Assembly (NCBI RefSeq): GCF_963966145.1
Contig: NC_091050.1
Coordinates: 8,556,001-8,620,000, forward strand
Direction: 5' to 3'
Source of the DNA: Tenebrio molitor
Taxonomy: Eukaryota; Arthropoda; Insecta; Coleoptera; Tenebrionidae
DNA length: 64,000 bases
The position numbers were made by a program, and so were the translations under genes. The notes beneath the pieces are model-generated. The model searched no databases. It was given only the letters and a program-made list of their open reading frames with translations, and was not told the DNA's origin. This document shows, one piece after another, positions 11,608 to 21,451 of this stretch (its first letter is position 1; every line of letters starts with the position of its first letter).

Positions 11608-13100
11608 ATGCATACCCACCTTCCTAACGAAACCCACGATAACATCCACAATTCGTTAAAATTGTTGATAATGGTTGGTAAAGCGGGGGGATTTTTTCCA
11701 CTAATTAACATCAAAGATCCCGACAAGATACAATTAAAGATGGCGTCCTGGTGCTTTGTCCACACTTGTTTGATTTGGTTTTTAATTTTAATTATCCTCA
11801 TTTTGGCTCTGTACAGCTGGGTTGCTTCAAATTTTTTTAATTACGATTTAGGTATAACGCCCATCAAACAACTAACGAACTTAATGGTGTTTATTTCAGT
11901 GCATCTAACGTACAGTTTAAATCTATTTTGCAATTTGAGCTCTTACCTCTACCTTGCCAAAAAATGGCCTGGGATCATGAAATATTGGCATCAACTAGAC
12001 CAACAACTGGAATTAAACTACGGTTATCCTGGGAATCTTACAAAAAGAATCAATATTACAGTGATCATTTGGGCATGTATTTCAATTGGTGATTACAATT
12101 ATTATTACAATGTTGCAATTACAAGAACAATTTTTTTAGGAAATCAATTTGTAGTGCCTTATGCTTTAGTGAGAGATTTTATTGACAATGGACATTTACC
12201 AGAATTTACAAATTATGAAATTTTTGAACAAGTACTCCTACTAGTAAATTATCAAATTAAATATAATATTTCAAAATTTGAAGACAAATATTTCAGATTC
12301 ATTCCATAATTGGGAAAGTTATCGTTCATTACAGTGATTTATTCATTATTGTTGTAGCAATTGCTTTGAAAGCTCGATTTGCACAGATTAATCAAAGAAT
12401 TATTAAAAATAAGAGAAAGGTAAAACTTTTTTTACCTAAATCTAGAGCTTTTATTTTGAAGTGAATCTTTTCCAGCATACATTTGTAGAATTTTGGAAAA
12501 GTATTCGTGAAGACTACGACACGCTAGCACGTCTGGTCCAACAGCTGAACGAGGAGTTTTCTTACGTTATTTTCTTCTCTACTGGCTTCAACTGCTTCTG
12601 GATTTTAAAATTATTATACAACCTTTTAAAGTAGAAACCACTTATTTCACTTTAGAAATAAATAATCGATCCATTTCAGAGTTGGTGCGGAAAAAGAACC
12701 TTTATACTTCGTATATTCCTTTGGATTTCTTCTAATTAGATTTTTACTCGTTTTCGAGTGTTGTACACGAGTTAATTGTGAAAGCAAGAAGCCATCCGTC
12801 ATCATTCACTTCTCAAATATTTCTATTGACAACGTAGAGGTATTCGTGATTTTGCTGGTTTAAGAAATAATTTGTCAGATCTCTGTATTTTAGATAGTCC
12901 GATTATTGCATCAAATTGATTTCGATGGAGTTTATTTATCAGGAAATAATTTGTTTAAAATGAAAAATGGGATTATACTTAGCGTAATACTACGACAAGA
13001 CTTTAGAAGTTGTGAAAAATAATAATTGGTTTAGGTTGCAGGAGCTATAGTTGCTTATGAGTTAACGTTGTTCCAGTATCAAGTTTTTTATCAAACTTAA
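11608..13100 (+). CDS. SR4: sugar-clade gustatory receptor with short EL2, 376 aa
   Basis: Gustatory receptor of the sugar clade. Exons: 11608-11851, 11900-12088, 12140-12243, 12297-12419, 12476-12630, 12680-12839, 12894-12983, 13035-13100; total 1131 bases, open. Landmarks: GKAGGFFPL then KMASWCFVH near TM1; AKKWPGIMKYWHQLD after TM2; HYSDLFIIVVAIALKARFAQ in TM4; FWKSIREDYDTLARL in IL2; VNCESKKPSVII and IDNVEI after TM6; AYELTLFQY in TM7. The loop exon between TM3 and TM4 (12140-12243) encodes about 35 residues, with N-Q-F-V-V-P-Y near its start, shared with SR5. SR4 and SR5 have the same exon sizes from exon 2 onward (189, 104, 123, 155, 160, 90 and 66 bases) and are sister duplicates. Confidence 0.92.
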
Positions 13101-14326
13101 TTATGCATTTTAATAAAAATTGTCAGATGTATACTGGATGACACTGAATTTGAGTATTCTTCGAAAAACTTGCACAGACTTGATGAGCAGCTTTAAAAAT
13201 AAACAAAACCAATTAAAAACATCTTGAACTGTATAATAACACATTTCTCGGAAAATAAACTTTTTACCACACTAAAAATTACACTGAAGGATGTTCCTTT
13301 GACTACGAACTGAATAAGCTCACAACTAATTCAATACCGGATGTATAGAGCGTTCAGAAATATTGTGGCCAAGCAGGCCGTTTTTCTCTCATACAGTTAT
13401 ATAAAATCAGTTTTGATATACAACGTGTCTTAGACACGACACCCTTATTAAATTTAATCATGACTCTAATTACCTTGGTGACGAATTCATCTCTTTCTGG
13501 CAGGTTATAATTGCATAAATCTATATCGTTTTATGTTTAATTTAATCACGACTCTAGTTAACGATAACTTTAATAACGGTGCCGTTTAAATATTTTTTTT
13601 TCCTAAACCTCGAAGTTATCCAATTAAAATTATTCAAAGATTTGGCACAAATTTTGTCACCCGCCTACGGGGATTATTTGCTTCACTTGTTGTTTGCTAA
13701 CTACTGCGCTCGTTGCTGTGATCTGCTAACGGTGGAGAAGAAAAATGAGAATTATATGGTAGATATTAAATGAAAAGAATTTTAATAATAAACATTTTAA
13801 CCGACCCTAATGAATCGCCCATACCTAAGATAATGACAAAATGTTTCCTAAAATTACTGAAATAAAAATTATATTTCCAAAAAATGGTACTTAACAATTT
13901 TCTTGTTCTTGACGATATCTGTCACTAGTTAAAATGAATGTACTTATTTCTGAGACGTATAATTATGTTTATAAAAATTAGTAATGAAAACGACCGAATG
14001 TTGCTTTGACGTTTATTATTAATTTGGTGTTTTCTGAGTTTTGACAGCTTTATTATTATTTATTGTGTGTTTTAATAAATTAAATACATGTAAGGTACAT
14101 TTTTTGCTTAGTTTCTCTCTAATAATTCTAGTAAAGCAGTTCAGGCAAGATTGTTCAATATTTAAATTTAACCTTGTGTTGATTTTTTTCCTGTTTAACT
14201 GCCGCCTTCATTCTTTCTTCCAAACAACACTATATTATTGTCGACATTTACCTATAAAATATGTATAAATCAAACTACGAGAATACATTACCCAAGTTAA
14301 GGTCTGGACTGTATTACCCAATAGCG
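13101..14326. other. Intergenic, SR4 to SR5
   Basis: About 1.2 kb, AT-rich. Two short open frames (13579-13773 and 14041-14268) show no conserved features. The segment should contain the SR5 promoter. No repeat with clear ends was recognised. Confidence 0.5.
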
Positions 14327-16230
14327 ATGCCTAATCAACCGTTTGATAAAACACAAGACCATATTCAAAATCCTTTGAAAATATTAATGATAATTGGTAG
14401 AGCATGGGGACTATTACCTTTAACAAATCTATCAGACCCGAAAAAAATACAGTTTAAATTAAAATCCTGGTATTTTTTCTATACATGTTTAGTGTGGCTT
14501 CTAAATCTCTTCATGTTAATTTTAACACTGTACGGTGTGATCGCAATAAGATTTTTTAACTTTACTGTCGGTACAACACGAATTATTATTTTTTTAAACA
14601 TTTACTAAATAGCATTTATTTCAGTACAATTGGTATATTGTTCTAATGTATTTTGCAATACGAGTTTGCTCCTCCTCCTAGCTAAAAAATGGCCCGACAT
14701 TATGAAACTCTGGTATCAAATCGATCAACAAATGCACCCCAATTATGGCTACCCCAAGAACCTCATAAGAAGAATTAAGACAATCGTATTAGTTTGTTCA
14801 TGCGTTTCGATTGGTTAGAATAGTAGAAATTGCCTTCAAAAAGATTTAGTCAAGAGTGGCTGTAAAAAACAAAAAAAAAAAACAAAAACGTGTGGCGCAA
14901 CTTTATGTTATTTTATTACACATAACCACAGACCACACATAACCTAACTAATCCGCGGCACGGGTAGAACGGTGACTCATTGAAATGCGAACCGTTCTTA
15001 AATAAAACCATTTTTGTTCTTGGTGAAGTTGTTAACTGTTGATAGTTCACTTTGGATGACCCAAGTTAAACCATAAGCTTTCAAATCTTTTGTTTTTCAC
15101 AGCTTCTCTTGACAGTCAATTTAAACATGCAGTACAATGCAATTATAATGACATGACATTTTTAGTTAACCAGTTCGTAGTACCCTACATTCTAATTGTA
15201 TATCTTATCCATTTCGGAGAGCTACCTATGTTAACAACTGGTCAATTTGTAATAGAAATAATAGCATTGGTAGATATATTCCCAATTGAAATATTCTAGA
15301 TCTTACAGAAATTTTTTAGATCCATTCCATATTTGGAAAGACCATCGTGCATTACAATGATTTATTCATAGTCGTGATAGCTGTCGCTCTGAAAGCTCGA
15401 TTTGCACAGATTAGTCAACGAATTATTACAAATAAAAGAGAGGTACCACTTCCAAGCAAAAAACAAATCACTCAGCACCACTTGATTTTTTGCAAAAGTG
15501 TGAAAACAGAACCAAGCTTTACAGTGTACATTTTATTTGATTTAATTTTTCCTATTTTTATTATCATCACATATTTACTTCTCATTATTTGGTATCTAAT
15601 GTTTATAGCATGCATCTTTACGATTTTGGAAAAGTATTCGTGAAGACTACGACAGGTTAGTACGTTTGGTCCAAAAATTGAATGAAGACTTGTCCTACAT
15701 TATCCTCGTATCCACTGGTTTCAACTGCTTTTGGATATTGAAACTGTTATATAACGCTTTAAAGTATAACATGCTGTTAAAATTTCAACAAAATTTTGAC
15801 AACGATCAATTCCAGATATGGTACCGAAATTGGAGCCATTAACTTTGCATATTCTTTAGGATTTCTTCTCTTCAGATTTCTCTTGGTTTTCGAATGCTGC
15901 ACACAACTTAACTGTGAGAGCAAGAAACCATCTTTTATTATTCATTTCTCAGACATCCCTATAGATAATGTCGAAGTATCTATCTCATATATTTAAAAAA
16001 GTTGTTATGACTATTTGACTTTCAGATATTCCGTCTCTTGCGACAGATTGAATTTGACCAAGTTTATCTATCAGGAAATAATTTTTTTCGAATGAAAAAC
16101 GGAATTATCCTTAATGTAAGCTGCTCCAACTTACACCTGTCAAAAAATAATTGTGGTGTTTCAGGTCGCAGAAGCCATAGTTGCCTACGAATTGACTTTG
16201 TTTCAGTATCAAGTGTTTTATCAGGTGTAA
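14327..16230 (+). CDS. SR5: sugar-clade gustatory receptor with short EL2, 376 aa
   Basis: Sister of SR4. Exons: 14327-14570, 14625-14813, 15166-15269, 15320-15442, 15609-15763, 15816-15975, 16026-16115, 16165-16230; total 1131 bases. An in-frame ATG at 14261 would add 22 residues. ATG 14327 is chosen because the first exon (244 bases) and the protein then match SR4 exactly. Landmarks: GRAWGLLPL, FKLKSWYFF, AKKWPDIMKLWYQID, HYNDLFIVVIAVALKARFAQ, FWKSIREDYDRLVRL, LNCESKKPSFII, IDNVEI, and AYELTLFQY in TM7. The TM7 exon reads VAEAIVAYE, where nearly all others have a Gly or another small residue in place of the Glu. The intron after TM3 is enlarged to 352 bp and contains a poly-A-rich run at about 14866-14888, possibly a retroposed tail. 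The loop exon encodes 35 residues. Confidence 0.9.
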
Positions 16231-16644
16231 AATCTAATTTCTGATTAATTTTGAAAAAAACATAAACATACTGTTGGTTTGTTAGTGAACACGCAATGCT
16301 TTAAAATAAACCAATGAATAAAATAAAATAATGTCCAAATGACATACCCTTTACACTTAGGGTTAATTTATAATGCAAATGAAATATTGCCATGTCGTGT
16401 CAGAATAATCCATACAAACGCAAGATACTATGTATTATTATTATACGATCATGAAAAAATATTTTGTAAGTTAATTTCGATTTCACACTCGTGAAGAATG
16501 TCACTGTACACATATATTATTGACGAACATCATTTTGTAGTAAATAAATCATTATGAAACTGACCCTCAACTTTTTTTCAAATTATTCTGAACATTTTCA
16601 CGTATCAAGGCTAAAACGTTCCGGGAACGTGATGTATTCGCAAT
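16231..16644. other. Intergenic, SR5 to SR6
   Basis: 414 bp, AT-rich, no gene. It must carry the SR5 3' end and the SR6 promoter. No specific site was identified. Confidence 0.5.
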
Positions 16645-18139
16645 ATGAAGAAACTATTAAAATGTAGTCAAAGTCGAAGTGATAAACGAAAATGTGGACG
16701 AATCTCCGATTCTTTGTACCTCCTAATGAAAACTGGAAAAATTCTAGCAATATTCCCGTTGAAAAATGTCGACAAACCACTTGAGAAAAATTTTAATCGT
16801 AAATCTATAATTTTCATTTGTTCTTGTTTCTTCTGGGTTGTAGATCTTCTGGTGGTACTAATGACAATATCTGATTGGGTATACATGAAATTTGATGTTT
16901 CAAAATTTGGTAAGAGGAAAATGCAAAAATTGGAAAGATGAAATCTGGTATCAATTTTGCTTCAGTTGATCTGGTCTTCAACTGTGAAATATTCTTTTCT
17001 TTGAGTTGCTTTATGTACCTTGCACCCAGATGGCACCATATTATGTCTCTCTGGAGCGTGGTCGACCTTCGAATGGACCAAAGTTACAGTTACCCCAAAT
17101 ATTTTAATTTGAAGATAAAAATTATCTTTGTCATTTATTCTCTAATGTCAATAGGAAACCACGTGGGATCTCCAATGCACTCAATCTTGAGCCTGTTCGT
17201 CACTCACGAGTACCACTCTAAAGAATTCACTTTCTTACCGCAGTTTGACAACATTTTTTCCAAAATTTTAACCGTAAGCAATTGCAAGAATTACACTTGC
17301 AGTCTAATTTTCAAATTGCAGTTGCATTCCATTTTGGGCAAAACGACGATGCATTTCCGCGACATTTTCATCGTTTTTATTAGCATCATGCTGAGAGAGA
17401 GTTTTAAACAAATTAACAAACGAATCCGTGAAAATGGGGAAGTAGGTGAAACGTTAAGTGCGTTTCCGGTCTTAATTTGTGTTTTAGTGTATACGCACGG
17501 AATTTTGGAAGGAAATTCGGGAAGATTATGACAGACTAGCAAATTTAACAAAGAGGCTGAACGAAGGGTTAGGATATTTGATTATCGTGTCAGCTGGATG
17601 CAACGGCTTCTGGATCTTAAATTTCTTCTACAGGAGTTACACGTTAAGTTAACGCGTCTTATGGTACCATTACTGAAACAATTTTTGTAGGGTTAAATTC
17701 AATAGCTCCGCTAATTTGTATTTTCTTTATCCTTTTATCTATATCTTGATAAGATTCGTCATGCTTTTCGGGTATAGTGCACTACTGAACGATGAAAGTC
17801 TGAAAACTTCTACGCTGATTCAGTTTTCTAAACTACCAATTTTGAATCCAGAGGTAATTCCCAAGTATTTGGTTCAGTTTAAAAAAAAAGTTATAATCGA
17901 ATAAAGAGATTTTGTAACAATAAATCTGGTTTCAGATTTGTCGGCTACTAACTCAGATAGAATTTGATAACGTTTATCTATCCGGGTGTAAAATATTTAA
18001 AATGAAGAAAGGGGTCGTTTTAAGTGTAATACAATTTTTAATAACTAACCAACAATTTCATACGATTAATTTTTAGGTCAGTGGAGCAATAGTAGCTTAC
18101 GAATTAACACTACTTCAGTATAATGTTTTCTCCAGTTGA
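16645..18139 (+). CDS. SR6: sugar-clade gustatory receptor, 387 aa, one intron lost
   Basis: Last + strand receptor. Exons: 16645-16909, 16966-17273, 17322-17441, 17488-17642, 17691-17853, 17936-18025, 18077-18139; total 1164 bases, open. Landmarks: KILAIFPLKNV near TM1; APRWHHIMSLWSVVD after TM2; HFRDIFIVFISIMLRESFKQ in TM4; FWKEIREDYDRLANL in IL2; LNDESLKTSTLI and ILNPEI after TM6; AYELTLLQY in TM7. The intron found at the end of TM3 in every other member is missing: the reading frame runs straight through LMSIGNH. The loop between TM3 and TM4 is about 40 residues. The small intron 17274-17321 is in frame but is spliced here because all relatives with this site splice it, and the remaining exon fits. 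SR6 ends 220 bp from the SR7 stop, tail to tail. Confidence 0.88.
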
Positions 18140-18359
18140 AGTTAAATTTGTACCTATTGATAGATTGGAAAAAAAATTGTCAGATATTCTCCTCAACAGT
18201 ATTAAAATGCCAACGAGTTTTGGATTAAACTGAATAAAGTGAATATCTAACCATACGTTAATTTAATATCTCAAAACAGTTGAAAGTATTTGTAGATATA
18301 ATAGGTAGGTAATTGCAGTGTTTCAAAAAATAAAAATCTCTTTGAAAATTTGAGTTTTA
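18140..18359. other. Convergent junction between SR6 and SR7
   Basis: 220 bp between two opposed stop codons; the array changes strand here. It must contain polyadenylation signals for both genes. An AATAAA-like motif lies at 18231-18236 on the + strand. No repeat was recognised. Confidence 0.5.
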
Positions 18360-20168
18360 TTAACACATGGAATTTTTCGAAGGTTGATCATTTTTGGACC
18401 AATTTTTGCTAAACTGAATGACAACTAACTCATAAGTGACCACAGCACTAGTTATCTAAAACATATTCCAAATAAAACAGGTTTTAAAAAATGTACAACT
18501 TACTTTTAAAATAAGTTGTTTGGTGATTCTAAACAATTTCTTTCCTGTGAGACCTGCATTTTGGTATTTAATGCTTTCTATAAACCTCTTAATCTGAAAA
18601 TCGTTATTAAGAGATCTAAATTAACTCAATCGAAGGTATTACCTCTTTGTTGTAAATTTCGTGATGAGTGGATGAAAGTAAATCTACTGAAACTTTACTT
18701 TCTTCATTTATCCAGCTCCCGTACAAACATATTGTTGCCATTCTCAAGATAAGTAGACCGAGAGAGATGAAATAATAAATGATTTCCAAAGGAGTCGCTC
18801 GATGGAGACTCAAGCTGTCAAACACTTGAAAAATGATGAAATAAAAATTGTTAAAAAAGGACACTAGGATAAGGTAAGACATCTTGTCATCCAGAAATGC
18901 ACACAAGTTACACAAGCGATTGTAATCTTCATTCACTGACCCCCAACATCTCTCCGATTGAACCTGAAACATATGTTATCCAAGAAATATTTAATAACGG
19001 AGTAGTTTAGAGGTGTTCGATTCTCTCATGGGCTGTGACCTTGGAAATATCTGCGCGAACGCGGAGCGATAAAGCAGTGAAAAACCTTTAAATGAAAACT
19101 GAAAACGTCGACTACCTTACATGCAAATAGATGAGAGAGAGACGACACTAGCGTAAGGAATGACAATGTTTTCCGGTCGGCTTGTAGCGCCTACCTGGGA
19201 CCGATATTCATTGTTTGCGCAGATATGCCTCATAGCCCATGAGAAAATCCAACATCTATACCTTCATATCTTTCATGCACCGAACTCTGTTATTCAATTG
19301 TCTGAATCTCATCGCTAAAGCACAGCTTATCAGGATAATGAATAGGTCGATAAATGTCCAGGAGAAAGCCATTCTGGTGTTAACACATTGTAGAAGTATG
19401 CCCAGCCAAGCAGAGTAGAAAGGTTTGATGACGTCAAAAATGACCGGAAAAGACATGTTTACGGAGAAATGTTCGAAACCTTTAGAAATTGAACCTCTGC
19501 ACTCGACTGCTACGATCAGTTTGTTGGCCTGGATTGAAAAGTGTTCGGCTAAAATATTCCGAAGAGTTTAATAATGAAAGTGAATTCATGGATGGTACCT
19601 GCTTCCAATAGGAGAAAAATAGTTGAGATTATTTTTAACCGTCGCTCCAAATTTTTGGGCCAACCGTACGACACCATAGCTGTGTCCACTTCCTGCCACT
19701 TCAACATAATTTGCTTCCATTCGATTGCCAGTTTGATAAATAACATACAAGACAGAGTTCCAGAGGTATAAAATATTACACCATCTACAACAGAAGAACA
19801 GGACAAGATTATTGGTGGCCTTGAGGAGTTGCTAAGAAATTTACTCATCTCAATCTGTTCATAACCTTCCACTATTAAGAATCTTATATGTCCTAGAATT
19901 ACTACAATTCCACACGTATAGGTTACTGTCGATGACAAAATGCGTAGTGAAAACCAAGAAAAACTCAAATATGAAGGACTTGAACTTAACACTCCTAGGA
20001 CAGGAAAATATCCAAACATCTGCGCTATCACGAAAAGAAATCTGAGAGATTTGTGCAAGTTGTGTTCGGTGGTGGCTTCTCTTTGGATTGACACTGGTCG
20101 TGTCCTTGACTTTTTCCTGAAAAAATCTAAGTAATTAAGCACACTTTCGAAAGCTGTGCTTACCACAT
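18360..20168 (-). CDS. SR7: sugar-clade gustatory receptor, 418 aa, with a 5-base first exon
   Basis: Exons on the - strand: 20168-20164, 20116-19845, 19784-19599, 19548-19262, 18963-18643, 18593-18504, 18455-18360; total 1257 bases, open. The first exon is only ATGTG, joined over a 47-bp intron with a GTAAGC donor and a TTTTTCAG acceptor to give MWKKSRTRP. Landmarks: FGYFPVLGV then LSFSWFSLR near TM1; AIEWKQIMLKWQEVD after TM2; FIDLFIILISCALAMRFRQL in TM4; CWGSVNEDYNRL in IL2 (Cys replaces the usual Phe before Trp); INEESKVS and EIYNKEI after TM6; TYELVVIQF in TM7. The introns before TM4 and in TM5-TM6 are absent. The 298-bp intron 18964-19261 carries a MITE. Closest relative is SR8. Confidence 0.9.
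19021..19246. mobile_element. MITE-like inverted repeat in the SR7 intron
   Basis: The left end TTCTCTCATGGGCTGTGACC and the right end GGCATATCTGCGC... in reverse orientation (GCCTCATAGCCCATGAGAAA) share inverted CTCATGGGCT.TGA and ATATCTGCGC blocks. The insert accounts for most of an intron that in SR8 carries a different element. The target duplication was not resolved. Confidence 0.65.
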
Positions 20169-21451
20169 TGTTTTAGCCAACGAATCGATCGAATCAAAGA
20201 AAATCGGTTTACGCTATTTTAGATAACATTGTGATAAAATATGTTTACAGTAGTCAGGTACAGAGTTTGATTAAAATGTGAAATAGATCGACACGATAAT
20301 GAAATGTTATTGGGTTGTCTTTTTGGCCCAGTGAAATCACCTGTTCAGTATTTTTTTACTTTGTTTAACAAACATTGATATTTTGATATTGAACCAAATT
20401 ATTGTTTTCGTTAGTGACAGCTTGTTTGTTAGATGAACATAATAATGCGCGTTATAATTCAACTTCCCAACAGAATACAGAAAATATTGATTGGTAGCGT
20501 TTTCCCAGGATTTATTTTTTGAATTTTAGACATTAACTATTCTTAATTTATTTTCTAATTGTTTAAAAGTTCTTGTTCTATAAGTTTTAAACTTGCCATC
20601 AGATTTTTCTCAACATTTACTTGGTAATTACTATTACAAAAGTAGTAACTTTTGTAATAGTAATTATTAAAGCCTAATTTAAGCATAAAAAATTACTTGA
20701 AGACTTATCCCAAAAAATTAAGAAATGGCAAATTTAAAGTTTATCTCACGATTTTTAAGTACTTACTGTATTTTCTAACAAATAAGTAAATATTTACAAT
20801 AGTAGACATAACGACAATAATAAATGTATGCAATTGTCGGGAATATTTTATGATCTATGGAGAGATTCAGATTTTTACCATCGAACAAACACAATTAATA
20901 ATTTCTCATTCCAATACGAGAATACAACAAACAAACATTACATGTCGCAATATCAGACGAAAATTATAAATGAGAGATAGCGGAATTAGCAACATTAGAA
21001 CTTTGCTTTATTATTTTTTAACAGATTCGTATATGATCTCGTTTTTCATCAACCTAATTGACTACGAAAACGATTACTCTTGGTAATTAATTATATACTC
21101 AGCTCATTTGAGCTGTCAAATTGCTATTATTATATATCGGGTATTCATTTAAATTTCTCCTCAAAGTTGGCGTTAAAGAGTCGATTGTGAAAGCACCACT
21201 CGTCAGTCTGCAGAGTAAAGACACAAACAACGCAAAAAGGGATCCGTGATCGGCGTGATCTGCAATCCGTGATACGTTCACAATCAACTCTTCAACGCCA
21301 ACTTTGAGGAGAAATTTAAATGAACACCCGATACATTAAAAACTTGTATTTTGCCCTTTTATTAGAGTCATATTTCATACAATAAATTAGTATTATTATT
21401 ATTACTGAGTTGATTGGAGAAATAAAAATATATTTGGAAATTTGAATCTTA
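20169..21451. other. Intergenic, SR7 5' flank and SR8 3' flank
   Basis: 1.28 kb. The part next to SR7 (about 20169-20440) is clearly similar to the SR8 upstream region 23646-23860, so the duplication included the promoter. A small palindrome (GTAATTACTATTACAAAAGT ... ACTTTTGTAATAGTAATTA) lies at about 20631-20668. A TA-flanked MITE is at 21137-21331. No other gene. Confidence 0.65.
21137..21331. mobile_element. TA-flanked MITE family A, copy 1
   Basis: 195 bp. It begins TCGGGTATTCATTTAAATTT and ends AAATTTAAATGAACACCCGA, with TA on both sides. The arms contain GTTGGCG, then GTCGATTGTGAACGCACCAC, and its inverse. Four more copies lie in the window. The TA duplication suggests mobilisation by a Tc1/mariner-type transposase. 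Confidence 0.85.

Noticed and set aside
13579..13773. + strand open frame between SR4 and SR5
   Set aside because: Short, no receptor motif, no splice context; typical of AT-rich spacer.
19940..20134. + strand open frames opposite SR7 and SR8 first exons
   Set aside because: Shadows of the receptor coding strand.
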